From Paractinoplanes polyasparticus (GTDB lineage Bacteria > Actinomycetota > Actinomycetes > Mycobacteriales > Micromonosporaceae): DNA of 64,000 bases. The notes beneath the pieces were generated by a model that worked only from the letters and a program-made list of their open reading frames with translations, was not told the origin of the DNA and did no database searches. Below are positions 39,693-47,560 of this stretch, piece after piece. How positions within the stretch are numbered: the first letter of the stretch is position 1; every line of letters begins with the position of its first letter. Position numbers and translations under genes: made by a program. The DNA is taken from contig NZ_JAHWFK010000034.1 of NCBI RefSeq assembly GCF_019710575.1, positions 248,001 to 312,000 of the forward strand, read 5' to 3'.

Positions 39693-39901
39693 CTCGCGAG
39701 CGGGCGATACGTTGTCATTTCTGCCCCCTAAAGCGGGCGAGAGAAGTTATTGACCCACGTACTAATAGCGGTCAATTTCAGGAAACCAATGTGCGAGAGG
39801 ACTGAGAACAAGGTCACGACGTCTCCGGTTCCGGACTTCTCCGGCTGGGACGCCAAGGGCAAATGGACCAACTTCGCCGAGGCCAACTACGCCATCAACC
39901 C
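39693..39901. repeat. direct repeat, copy 1 (about 209 bp)
   Basis: Matches 42787-42992 along its length, with small indels. It starts at CTCGCGAGCGGGCGATACG, includes a 26-base dyad (39750-39775), and ends in a piece of S33-peptidase coding sequence (SGWDAKGKWTNFAEANYAIN). At 39902 it is cut by the IS701 remnant. Confidence 0.85.
39750..39775. promoter_or_regulatory. operator-like dyad TTGACC-N14-GGTCAA, copy 1
   Basis: TTGACC-CACGTACTAATAGC-GGTCAA. The arms are perfect inverted repeats and the AT-rich centre ACTAATA is kept in copy 2 at 42844. It lies upstream of the SDR pseudogene; a MarR- or TetR-type binding site is plausible. Confidence 0.55.
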
Positions 39902-40625
39902 AGGCTGAGGGTGACCAGGGCGCTGCTGCTTTAGGGTTGACTGCCGCGGTGACGGCGAGGTAGGCGTGGGCGACCATGGCGCTAGGGTGATGTGCCGGTA
40001 CCAAGCCTGGTAGCAGCGGACCTGGTAGTGGTCGAGGCCGATCTCAGTCTTTGCCTGCTGGAAACATTCCTCGATCGCCTACCGGGTCCCGGCGACCCGG
40101 ACCACGTATCGATCGTGGTCCCGGCCGGGCCTGCACACAGGTAAAAGGCGAGTTCCTCCGTGTCGGTGACGCTGCGCCGGATCACACCCACCGGTCACGA
40201 CCATCCTGGTTGCCGGAGTCGGGCAAGCCGGCCATCGCCCAGTCGTAGAGGCATGACCCGTTCGACCCGGCCCTCCGCTGACAGCCGTTTCCACGCCTCA
40301 GTGGGAGCTTGAACGGCGAGGGGATCAACTCGAGCGGTGCCGACACCAAGTCCGACCTGCTGGCTGCAGGGCACTGCCACCACATAGCCGATCCGGCGCC
40401 AACGATCAGCACCCCCGTCGGCAAGGCCGAGATGCTCCCCTACATACCCCGCAGATCATCGCGCACCCGTCGGATCCCAACGCGCCTTGTTCAATAGCCG
40501 CTGCAGCCGATCCGGCGTCGTGTCACCGGCCGCCTCCGCCAACTGCCAGCCGTTCTTATGCTCCACCGGCGCCGTCGACAGGCCGACATCACGAGCCTTC
40601 GCGCCTCATCGTTGGTGAAGCCTTC
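39902..40625 (-). mobile_element. IS701 family transposase remnant
   Basis: Minus-strand pieces in shifting frames: LAPVEHKNGWQLAEAAGDTTPDRLQRLLNKARWDPTG near 40600-40480, RRSVTDTEELAFYLCAG near 40170, then VAGTRWAIEECFQQAKTEIGLDHYQVRCYQAWYRHITLA in several frames down to 39930 and MVAHAYLAVTAAVNPK. The order is that of an IS701 transposase but a central part is deleted and the frames are broken. Inactive. Confidence 0.8.
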
Positions 40626-40665
40626 ACAAGTAGGAAATGTCCCTGATCAGGGGCCTCGGCCTGAC

Positions 40666-40694
40666 TTGACTCGGTTCCGACAACACACTGTTGG
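40666..40694 (+). promoter_or_regulatory. dyad-spacer promoter 2 (LuxR-type regulator)
   Basis: TTGACT (40666-40671), spacer CGGTTCCGACAACACAC of 17 bases, TGTTGG (40689-40694). It lies 51 bases before the regulator ATG at 40746. Confidence 0.65.
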
Positions 40695-40745
40695 ATCTTT
40701 TCGATGTCCACCGGGACGGTCGTAGGGGCAGGTACTGGAGGGGCC

Positions 40746-41393
40746 ATGTTCAGAGTCGCCATCGTCGCAGACCAGCCAATCGCACGCGCCGCCCTCCAAA
40801 AGCTCGCGTCGGACGATGCCCAGATGAGGGTCGTGTCATCGGTCGCCACCGTCGACGACCTGTACCAGCAGCCGAACTCGTACGACGCGGTAGTTCTCGA
40901 TGTCCCCCGCTTCGCGGATGCCTCCCTGGAGGCCGTCGCCAAGGCGTCCGCCGTGGGCTCTCCGCTGATCACCTCAGTCTGGGGCGAGACGCCCTCCCCG
41001 CTGACGACGATCCGGGCCGGTGCCCGGGGCTGCGTCTTTCGGCACGCCGAGCGGACCGAGGTGCGGCAGTCGATCCGGACCATCGCGCAGGGGGCCTTTT
41101 ACCTTTCGCCCCAGGTGGTCAGCCGGTTTGAGACGGAGTTGGCCTGCGCGGGCCAAAAACACGAGGGCCTGCTGGCTCCCCGCGAGATCGAAACGCTGCG
41201 TCTGATCGCCACCGGGCTCACCCACGGGCAGATTGCCCGGCGAATGGGGCTCACGGTAGAAACCGTCAACACCTACGCCAAGCGCATCCGAGCCAAGCTG
41301 AGCGTCCGGAACAAAGCCGAGCTAACACTGATGGCTATCAAACTAGGTCACGTCCCGCCGTCCCGAGCCAGCGAGACGTCACCACATCAGTGA
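40746..41393 (+). CDS. LuxR-type regulator with degenerate receiver domain
   Basis: 215 residues from the ATG at 40746 (GGAGGGG before it). The N-terminal domain has the receiver layout (RVAIVADQPIARAALQKLA, YDAVVLDVPRF) but lacks the Asp pair, the LRMPG motif and the switch Lys (GCVFRHAE), so phosphorylation is doubtful. The C-terminal LuxR helix-turn-helix is intact: LAPREIETLRLIATGLTHGQIARRMGLTVETVNTYAKRIRAKLSV. Paralogues lie at 42132-42758 and, truncated, at 56588. Preceded by a member of the repeated promoter class. Confidence 0.88.
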   Translation: MFRVAIVADQPIARAALQKLASDDAQMRVVSSVATVDDLYQQPNSYDAVVLDVPRFADASLEAVAKASAVGSPLITSVWGETPSPLTTIRAGARGCVFRHAERTEVRQSIRTIAQGAFYLSPQVVSRFETELACAGQKHEGLLAPREIETLRLIATGLTHGQIARRMGLTVETVNTYAKRIRAKLSVRNKAELTLMAIKLGHVPPSRASETSPHQ

Positions 41394-41435
41394 TCCGCCA
41401 CCCCGATTACCCGTTCAAGGCCGCGTGACGAGGCA

Positions 41436-41650
41436 CTAGTTCAGCCGTTCCTGCGGGTTGTTCGACCAGATCTGATGCCGGAACTCGCGGGGAACGCGGT
41501 GAAGGCGAGCAGGTCGTCGAGGTGCTCCGCCGCATCGGGGAACTTCTCGGCGATGGTGTCCAGCACCCGCGCGAAATGGGCTTTTCCCTGGTCGGCTTCG
41601 GGCTGGTCGAACGCGGTGCGGACCAAGGTGGCCACCGACGGCTGCGCAAT
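41436..41650 (-). mobile_element. IS256 family transposase C-terminal remnant
   Basis: MATLVRTAFDQPEADQGKAHFARVLDTIAEKFPDAAEHLDD in one frame, then FPREFRHQIWSNNPQERLN in the next: the C-terminal stretch of IS256 mutator-type transposases (usual IWSTNPLERLN). A frameshift separates the pieces and the DDE region is absent. Confidence 0.75.
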
Positions 41651-41679
41651 CTTGGGGAATTTGGCGCAGCAACGACGAC

Positions 41680-42025
41680 GTGGTCACCACCGACATGGGC
41701 CGGGCCGGGTTGGCAAGCTCATCGCCGGCCTGCCGGGCCGGGTCCCGGATCTCGGCCGGCCCGGGTGCTCACGGCCCCCGCGAGTACTGGTGGGCGCGGA
41801 TGCCGATCCGGATCTTCTGGCGGCCCGGGCGCAGGCATTGGCTGCTCGCCCGGCGCAACATGAGCACGGGCGAGCTGGCCTACTACGTCCGTTATGGACC
41901 GCAGAAAACCTGGCTGCTCGACCTCGCCAGGATCGCCGGCACCCGCTGGGCCATTGAGGGATGCTTCCAGCAAGCCAAGAACCAAGCCAGCCTCGACGAA
42001 TATCAGCCACTTCGGCCAATTAACC
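41680..42025 (+). mobile_element. IS701 family transposase remnant (second copy, plus strand)
   Basis: GPREYWWARMPIRIFWRPGRRHWLLARRNMSTGELAYYVRYGP, then LLDLARIAGTRWAIEGCFQQAKNQASLDEYQ: the central-to-C-terminal part of an IS701 transposase in one frame, opposite in direction to the remnant at 40 kb and with a different sequence. N- and C-terminal parts are missing. Confidence 0.78.
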
Positions 42026-42131
42026 ATTGCTTGAGCTCAGTGGCGCATTCCGGCCGCCGGTGACGGTATCAGAAGCCCGAAAAGGTTTCCAGTCGTGGGG
42101 AATCACGGTCGACTCAGGTAGCTAGCGAGGT

Positions 42132-42758
42132 TCAGCGGCTTTCGCTAAAATGGCCCAGCTTGAATGCCATTTGGGTCAGTTCAGCTTTGTTGTTGACGTT
42201 AAGCTTTGCACGTATCCGCTTGGCATAGGTGTTGACCGTCGCCGGAGATAGTCCCATCCTCCTTGCGATCTGAGCTTCAGTCATGCCAGACGCAATAAAT
42301 CGGAGCGTTTCAACCTCGCGGGGTGCCAGAACGCTACGATACTGCTGCGGGACTTGTTCAACAACTTCCATCTCGAATTGCCTTGCAAATTCTTGGGATA
42401 GGTAGAAGCCCCCGTTCGCGACTGCGCAGATCGACGCGTACACCTCCGACGGCTCGGCATGCCGGCTGAGGCAGCCCCGCGCACCCGCCAAGATCGTTGA
42501 CAGGAGCGTCGGTGAATCTAGCCAGACCGAGTTAATCAGTACGGGCCCGGCAGCACCCGCTGCACTGACTGCTTTCAAAGTTCTCGTCGTGAACCGATTG
42601 AGGTCAAGCACTACGACGTCGCACTCGTTTCCCTGCTGCACTAGATCCTCGACCGTTGGGACGGCCGATACGACGCGCAGCTGAGCGTGATTATAAAGGA
42701 GTTTCTCCAGACTGGTTCTTGAAGGTGGCTGATCCGAGACGACCGCAACTTGGAACAC
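42132..42758 (-). CDS. LuxR-type regulator with degenerate receiver domain (paralogue)
   Basis: 208 residues from the GTG at 42758 (AAGGGAGA upstream). Same build as the regulator at 40746: FQVAVVSDQPPSRTSLEKLLYNHAQLRVVSAVPTVEDL, CDVVVLDLNRF, then LAPREVETLRFIASGMTEAQIARRMGLSPATVNTYAKRIRAKLNVNNKAELTQ. The canonical receiver Asp pair and Lys are missing. GC content is visibly lower than that of the core genes, suggesting transfer. Upstream lies copy 2 of the 209-bp repeat with its dyad. Confidence 0.88.
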   Translation of the reverse strand: MFQVAVVSDQPPSRTSLEKLLYNHAQLRVVSAVPTVEDLVQQGNECDVVVLDLNRFTTRTLKAVSAAGAAGPVLINSVWLDSPTLLSTILAGARGCLSRHAEPSEVYASICAVANGGFYLSQEFARQFEMEVVEQVPQQYRSVLAPREVETLRFIASGMTEAQIARRMGLSPATVNTYAKRIRAKLNVNNKAELTQMAFKLGHFSESR

Positions 42759-42786
42759 GACTCTCCCTTCAGTCGGGGTGCACGCA

Positions 42787-42992
42787 CTCGCGATCGGGCG
42801 ATACGTTGTCACGCCCGCCCCTCAAGCGGGCGAGACAAGTTATTGACCAACATACTAATACTGGTCAACTTCATTTGACCAACGTGCCAGAGGACTGAGA
42901 ACAAGGTCACGACGTCTCCGATTCCGGACTTCTCCGGCTGGGACGCCAAGGGCAAATGGACCAACTTCGCCGAGGCCAACTACGCCATCAAC
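42787..42992. repeat. direct repeat, copy 2 (about 206 bp)
   Basis: Second copy of the element at 39693-39901, starting CTCGCGATCGGGCGATACG and including the dyad at 42844-42869. Here the S33-peptidase coding piece continues to the right beyond the repeat, so this copy shows the older arrangement. Confidence 0.85.
42844..42869. promoter_or_regulatory. operator-like dyad TTGACC-N14-GGTCAA, copy 2
   Basis: TTGACC-AACATACTAATACT-GGTCAA. Arms and the central ACTAATA agree with copy 1. It lies 86 bases upstream of the LuxR-type regulator start and could control it. Confidence 0.55.
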
Positions 42993-43235
42993 TGCGTGGA
43001 CGAGCCGCGTCTGACCGCAACAAGGCAACGAGCTGCGCGCCTCGATCTCCAAGTTGGCACCGTTGATGTCCCGGCGCCGAGGTGTCCGGCGCGCGGGACG
43101 GATGCGAGTTTCGCCCGGCCCAGCCCACCCCCGGCTTCCCCTACGCCTAGAACATCCAGGGCCTTCCCCGTACGCTCTTCGTCTCGATCACCGGTGACCC
43201 CACGACACGGCACGAGGGCACGGCGACCTGGAAAC
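42924..43235 (+). pseudogene. S33 tripeptidyl aminopeptidase C-terminal fragment
   Basis: In frame: PDFSGWDAKGKWTNFAEANYAINCVDEPRL, equivalent to GFDFSGRDAKGAWTNFAEALYAINCMDEDRL of the intact gene at 58416-59990. Further right, in other frames, come GNELRASISKLAPLM, GFPYA-stop-NIQGLPRTL and VSITGDPTTRHEGTAT, the order of the same protein. A stop and frame changes make it a dead fragment. Confidence 0.82.
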
Positions 43236-43425
43236 GGTCCGCGGCTCGGCGCAGTGGCCAGCCGTCATCCACGACGCACCACGCCAGCCGCAATCGGCCG
43301 AGTTCGGTCAGCCTCCCCGATTCAGAGGCGATTTGAGTGATCGAGGGGATAAACGAAAGGTGCTCCTGACCTGCAAGGATTTGGGGGGTCGAGTCCATGT
43401 CCACAGCAGAATCGGGTGCACCTTT

Positions 43426-43974
43426 GTGGTGAGTAAGGGTAGCGGGTGGGATCAGCGGCTGGTCGTCGGCGCGGGCGGGAAGGGTCTGGTCGGTCACGCG
43501 GGTGCGGTCCTGCTGCGGAAATGTGCGGATCGGACCGGTCTGACCAACGGTTTGAACAAGGTGCTGCCGCGCGGTAACGGTCCTGGCTGGTGGGATCGCG
43601 GCACGGTCCTGGTCTCGCTCGCGGTCGCGATCGTGCTCGGCGCCACGAGCATGTCCGACATCGCGGTACTCGCCCATCAGGGACTGGTCTTCGGTGATCC
43701 TCCGTCGGAGCCGACCGTCCGGCGAGCGTTGGCCGGCCTCGACGAGACCGCGCTGAAACGGATCGGCAAAGCGCGGGCGAAGGTCCGCACTCACGTATGG
43801 ACCCTGCTCGCCCGCCGCCCGCAGGGATTCCCGTGGCTGACGGTGGCGGGCAAGCTGCTGTCCGGGTGGGTAGTCATCGATCTGGACGCCACCCTGATCA
43901 CCGCACACTCGCCGAAGCAGGGTGCGGCGGCCACGTTCAAGAAGGGTTTCGGGTTCCATCCGCTCGGCGCCTAG
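43426..43974 (+). mobile_element. IS1380 family transposase, truncated
   Basis: About 182 residues from a GTG at 43426: GLVGHAGAVLLRKCADRTGL, VLVSLAVAIVLGATSMSDIAVL, EPTVRRALAGLDE, WVVIDLDATLITAHSPKQGAAATFKKGFGFHPLGA then stop. This is the N-terminal 40 % of an IS1380 transposase, including the first catalytic Asp (IDLDATL); the rest is gone. The last codons differ from the family (FHPLLA), marking the break at about 43970. Confidence 0.82.
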
Positions 43975-44128
43975 TGCTCGAACGCGTTAACGGAGCGAAG
44001 CGAAGCCCGCACGGCCATGAATTTGCAGGCAGACCTTGGTGTTCGCGCCCGAGACGGGCCTTGTCCGGACCTTGTCCCCTACTTGAGGGCCTCGACATTT
44101 GCCGTCCTCAACGAGCAGCATCTGGGTG

Positions 44129-44148
44129 TCGACATGAACACATGTCGA
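44129..44148. promoter_or_regulatory. perfect inverted repeat TCGACATG-AACA-CATGTCGA
   Basis: Eight-base arms around a four-base centre, 55 bases upstream of the secreted-protein start at 44203. Size and symmetry suit a repressor site; a transcript hairpin is less likely at this GC level. Confidence 0.45.
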
Positions 44149-44202
44149 TCATCGAGAAGCGCGCGGCTTGGACTGTAACTACACCTAAGCTGAGAGGAAG
44201 TC

Positions 44203-44550
44203 ATGAATTCGTATCTCACCAGAACTGCGGTCGGAATTGCAGCCGTTACGGCGCTAACGCTCGTATCGCCGGCCGCACCCGCACTGGCGATCGGCTACGG
44301 GTCCTGCGGTGGTGGCGCTGCCGAGATTCATCACGGCGACGCCGGCACGGTGACCCAAATCACCTGCGTACGTGGAACTGGTCAGCTGCAGTTGAATATC
44401 AACCACACCTTCCGCTTGAAGGCGGCCAACAGAACAACGACATTCGCATTTGTGAGCCGCGGGGTGGAAAAAATTCAAACGTTCAATGCTGGAAGTCATA
44501 TCAACATCGCCTCCCCCGGGGCCACCACACGCTGGATTAGGATCCATTAA
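44203..44550 (+). CDS. small secreted protein of unknown function
   Basis: 115 residues, ATG preceded by GAGAGGAAG. A clear signal peptide (TAVGIAAVTALTLVSPAAPALA) is followed by a mature domain of about 85 residues, IGYGSCGGGAAEIHHGDAGTVTQITCV, with two cysteines that could pair, then strands up to RWIRIH. No family recognised. GC is lower than in the core genes. It sits between a truncated IS1380 and a strong hairpin, as a single intact gene in decayed surroundings. Confidence 0.75.
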   Translation: MNSYLTRTAVGIAAVTALTLVSPAAPALAIGYGSCGGGAAEIHHGDAGTVTQITCVRGTGQLQLNINHTFRLKAANRTTTFAFVSRGVEKIQTFNAGSHINIASPGATTRWIRIH

Positions 44551-44676
44551 ACATAGGGTCTGCACAGCCATGATCGGCGCTTCGCCGTTCGCAGCCATCT
44601 TTGAATAGTGCGATCGAGCAACACGCTCTCGCCGGCTTGGTTTCTGTGAGATGGTAGCGATCGGCACAAAGGAGGG

Positions 44677-44720
44677 GCGGCCGCCGTTTCGATCCGACAC
44701 GGCGGCCGCTGTTTCTTTCC
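44677..44720 (+). terminator. strong GC hairpin with T-rich tail
   Basis: GCGGCCGCCGT (44677-44687) pairs perfectly with ACGGCGGCCGC (44699-44709) around an 11-base loop; TGTTTCTTTCC follows. A convincing intrinsic terminator about 130 bases after the small secreted protein. Confidence 0.75.
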
Positions 44721-44856
44721 GTCAGCTGAATGCACATTCGCCTTCGGCTGTGGCCTGTACATCAAGACCGCGGTGGACGTTGTGTGTCCGCCCGCTACAA
44801 CGCAGATAGAACTGTCGGACGACCGCGTGGCCTTGAGGCGGGGGCAGCGGACTGCC

Positions 44857-45138
44857 TTACACGGTCGAGATATCCGCGATGCGGAGACTGCGTACTTCGC
44901 GAGCCAGGTGGCGAGTCGGTATTGCAGGTGCCGTAGGACGGCGTAGAGGCGCAGGGCTGCCCTGCTGCTTTTGGGTCGGCCTGCCGTAGCTGGGTGAGGA
45001 CAGTTGGGCGGTGGTGGCAAGGGTGACGTGGCGGTGCCAGCCGATCCAGGATCGGCCTTCGAAGTGGTCGAGGCCGAGGTCGGTTTTGAGTTCGCGGTAG
45101 TCGTGTTCAATGCGCCAGCGGCTTCTCGCCAGTTGGAC
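44857..45138 (-). mobile_element. DDE transposase (IS701-like) C-terminal remnant
   Basis: VQLARSRWRIEHDYRELKTDLGLDHFEGRSWIGWHRHVTLATTAQL: the C-terminal E-containing motif (YRELK) of an IS701/IS4-type transposase. The N-terminal part is missing; at about 45138 it joins directly to the LuxR-type ATPase fragment, so the transposase end has fused to the broken gene. Confidence 0.78.
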
Positions 45139-45373
45139 TGGTGCAGGCCCGAAAAACTGATCTCCGTCTCGTACTCGACACCGCCGCAACGGACGACCCG
45201 CAAGCCCATCGCCGCCGCCCGCTCGGCGGCCGCGTCGAGAAGTGCGGTCTTGCCGATGCCCGGCTCACCGGCCAGCGCCATCGGGGGCCGTCCCGGGGCT
45301 ACCTCTTCGAGAAAGGCGCCAGGCCGGCAACCTCGTCGGCGCGTCCCACCAGGCCACGCCCATCGACATCCAT
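45139..45373 (-). pseudogene. large ATP-binding LuxR (LAL/MalT-like) regulator, N-terminal fragment
   Basis: From the ATG at 45373: MDVDGRGLVGRADEVAGL, a one-base frame change, then FLEEVAPGRPPMALAGEPGIGKTALLDAAAERAAAMGLRVVRCGGVEYETEISFSGLHQ. Walker A is GEPGIGKTALL. Homology ends at 45139 where transposase sequence begins. Intact relatives are 900 or so residues. Its promoter, of the repeated class, is still in place at leaderless distance. Confidence 0.82.
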
Positions 45374-45380
45374 ACCCGAT

Positions 45381-45409
45381 TGGAAACTGTGTTGCAGGAA
45401 CGGTGTCAA
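45381..45409 (-). promoter_or_regulatory. dyad-spacer promoter 3 (broken LuxR-type ATPase gene)
   Basis: TTGACA (45409-45404), spacer CCGTTCCTGCAACACAG, TTTCCA (45386-45381). The ATG at 45373 follows seven bases later, so the transcript would be leaderless. Confidence 0.7.
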
Positions 45410-45453
45410 GGTGCAGCTGTTCGCCTGTGACCCGTTCCGGGGCCTGCCTGCGC

Positions 45454-45482
45454 TTGACCATGTTCCCGCAACACAGTGTCTG
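45454..45482 (+). promoter_or_regulatory. dyad-spacer promoter 4 (DUF2255 gene)
   Basis: TTGACC (45454-45459), spacer ATGTTCCCGCAACACAG, TGTCTG (45477-45482). It faces right, 43 bases from the ATG at 45526, and is divergent from promoter 3. Confidence 0.7.
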
Positions 45483-45525
45483 ATGAGTTGAAGCTGCTCA
45501 TTACCGCTGGCGGCAAGGGGAGTTC

Positions 45526-45915
45526 ATGAGCACCGGAACACCACCCACCCGGGCTTGGGACGCGGCCGAGTTGGCGGCGCTCGACAACGCTCCGCTGATT
45601 CGCGTCGCGGGTGCACGACCGGACGGGACACTTCGCTCCTTCGTCCTGATCGGGCATGTCCGCGTCGGGGGCGACGAACTCATTCGCTCGCTGAACGGGA
45701 CCGGTGGCAGCTGGTACCGGGGCGCCACCCACACCGGTCAGGGCGCGATCGAGGTCGACGGCCGGCGGATCGAAGTCGCATTCATCGTCGACCACGGGCG
45801 CGAGGACGAGGTCGACCACGCCCTGCGTGCCCGCTACGGCCGCGGCTTCGGCGTCCGCCGGATGACCAAACCATCAGCCCGAGAGGCGACGCTTCGCGTG
45901 GCACCGCTCGCCTGA
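45526..45915 (+). CDS. DUF2255 family protein
   Basis: 129 residues, ATG preceded by AAGGGGAG. Pattern W..AELAALDNAPLIRVAGARPDGTLRS, DELIRSLNGTGGSWYRGATHTGQGAIEVDG fits the DUF2255 family, which has a flavin-reductase or nitroreductase-like split barrel. Substrate unknown. It is followed after 33 bases by the hydrolase gene, so both are probably one operon under promoter 4. Confidence 0.82.
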   Translation: MSTGTPPTRAWDAAELAALDNAPLIRVAGARPDGTLRSFVLIGHVRVGGDELIRSLNGTGGSWYRGATHTGQGAIEVDGRRIEVAFIVDHGREDEVDHALRARYGRGFGVRRMTKPSAREATLRVAPLA

Positions 45916-45948
45916 GCCGCACACCCCTGAACAGAAAGGCGCTGTCTG

Positions 45949-46857
45949 ATGCACCTGAGCATTCCTCGCGGACCGATCGAGCTCGACGCCGAGCTGCACC
46001 TGCCCTACGGCCTCGACGCGACGAGACCGCTGCCCGTGGTGGTGCTCTCCACACCCGGCAGCAGCGTCAAGGAGCAGATCGGCGCCAACTACGCCTCCCG
46101 CCTCGCCGCCCGGGGCATCGCTGCACTGGTCTTCGACCCCGCATACCAGGGTCAGAGCGGCGGCGAACCCCGCGACCTGGAAGACCCGTACCAGCGGGGT
46201 GAGGACATTTCGTACGCCATCGACGCTCTCACCGCCCTGCCGGGCATCGACCCCCACCGCATCGGCGTGCTCGGCATCTGTGCCGGCGGCGGCTATGCGA
46301 TCCATACGGCCCGCACCGACCACCGCATCAAAGCCGTCGGCGCGGTCGACCCGGGCGAGATCGGCGCCTCGTTCCGCAGCTTCCAGGCCGACGGACCGGT
46401 AGTCGCCCTCGACGCGATGGCCGACGCCCGCCTCGAGGAGGTCCGGACCGGCGTGCTGCACCGAGACAACTGGCTGCCCGACACGATGGCCGAGGCTGAA
46501 GCGGCCGGCATCAGCGACATCGACCTGCTGCAGGCCATCAGGTACTACCGCACGGACCGGGGCATCAACGAGCACTCGACCAACCGCCGGCTCTCCCGCG
46601 GCGACACGCTCCTGCTCGGCTACGACGCCTTCCACCTGGTCGACCAGCTCATGACCCAGCCCCTGCTGCTCATCCTGGCCGAGAACCTCGAGGGCACCGG
46701 GTTCGACACCGCCGGCGAGCGGCTCTGGAAGCTCGCGCCCAACCCGGTCGAGCGCGTGATCGTCCCCCATGCCCGCCACTACGAAATGTACGACATCCCC
46801 GAGTACGTCGACGCCGCTGTCGATCGGCTCGCCACGTTCTACGCCGACAAGCTGTAA
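45949..46857 (+). CDS. alpha/beta hydrolase, dienelactone hydrolase-like
   Basis: 302 residues, ribosome site AGAAAGG before the ATG. Alpha/beta hydrolase with VVVLSTPGSSVKEQIGANYASRLAARGIAALVFDPAYQGQSGG, nucleophile elbow GICAGGG (Cys111 in the Ser position, as in dienelactone hydrolases) and the likely catalytic His in VPHARHYEMYD. Acts on an ester or lactone; no substrate evidence. The stop lies next to the convergent lysE stop. Its last 13 codons recur as a fragment at 63.52 kb. Confidence 0.87.
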   Translation: MHLSIPRGPIELDAELHLPYGLDATRPLPVVVLSTPGSSVKEQIGANYASRLAARGIAALVFDPAYQGQSGGEPRDLEDPYQRGEDISYAIDALTALPGIDPHRIGVLGICAGGGYAIHTARTDHRIKAVGAVDPGEIGASFRSFQADGPVVALDAMADARLEEVRTGVLHRDNWLPDTMAEAEAAGISDIDLLQAIRYYRTDRGINEHSTNRRLSRGDTLLLGYDAFHLVDQLMTQPLLLILAENLEGTGFDTAGERLWKLAPNPVERVIVPHARHYEMYDIPEYVDAAVDRLATFYADKL

Positions 46858-46858
46858 C

Positions 46859-47485
46859 TCAGCTCAGGTCGTCGGCGGCCAGAATCCCGGCCAGGCAGAG
46901 GAAGACAACACCGGTGCCGAGGTCGACCCGTCGACGCGTACGGGTCGGGATGCCGGTGGCACCGAGGCGGCGGCCGACGCCGATGTAGCCGAGCCCCACG
47001 ACCAGTTCGATCACCAGATAGACGGCGCCGAGCAGGGCCAGGTCGAGGCTCGCGCCCGGCGCCGTCGTGTCGGTGAACTGGGGCAGCAGCGCGGCGAACA
47101 ACAGCAGCGCCTTGGGATTGCTGATCGCCACCGCGAACTCGCGGGTGACGATCGCCCGGAAGCTCCCGCCCGCGTCGGCCGGCGCGACGCCCGGGTCGGC
47201 CGGGCGCAGGCCTCTGCGCAGGCTGGACACACCGAGCCAGGCCAGATAGACCACGCCCACCCATTTGATGGTCTCGAGGGCCGTGCCCGAGGTGATCAGT
47301 ACTGCGCCCAGCCCGGCCACGACCAGTCCGATCAAGACGACGAAGGCGGCGAGGCGCCCGGCCACCCCGGCCACTGCCCGTGCGGTGCCGTACCGGACCG
47401 CGTTACCGAGCCCGAGCAGCTGGTTGGCCCCGGGTATCAGGGACACCAGCATGGCCGCGCCGATGTATCCGGCCCAGTCAGTCAT
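46859..47485 (-). CDS. LysE/RhtB family amino-acid exporter
   Basis: 208 residues from the ATG at 47485 (MTDWAGYIGAAMLVSLIPGANQLLGLGNA). About six membrane helices in the LysE/RhtB pattern; the N-terminal PGP-like motif reads IPGANQLL, and FAVAISNPKALLLFAALLPQF is typical. Exports amino acids or small metabolites. Under promoter 5 on its own. A frameshifted second copy starts at the right end of the window. Confidence 0.88.
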   Translation of the reverse strand: MTDWAGYIGAAMLVSLIPGANQLLGLGNAVRYGTARAVAGVAGRLAAFVVLIGLVVAGLGAVLITSGTALETIKWVGVVYLAWLGVSSLRRGLRPADPGVAPADAGGSFRAIVTREFAVAISNPKALLLFAALLPQFTDTTAPGASLDLALLGAVYLVIELVVGLGYIGVGRRLGATGIPTRTRRRVDLGTGVVFLCLAGILAADDLS

Positions 47486-47528
47486 TTCCGCGTTCTCCCG
47501 CACAACCGTTAATCACCGTCCGGCCCAG

Positions 47529-47557
47529 CCGATCACACGTTCCCACCACAGGGTCAA
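47529..47557 (-). promoter_or_regulatory. dyad-spacer promoter 5 (lysE)
   Basis: TTGACC (47557-47552), spacer CTGTGGTGGGAACGTGT, GATCGG (47534-47529). The right half of the dyad is weaker than in the others and the -10 is atypical. It lies 44 bases before the LysE ATG. Confidence 0.6.
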
Positions 47558-47560
47558 GGG

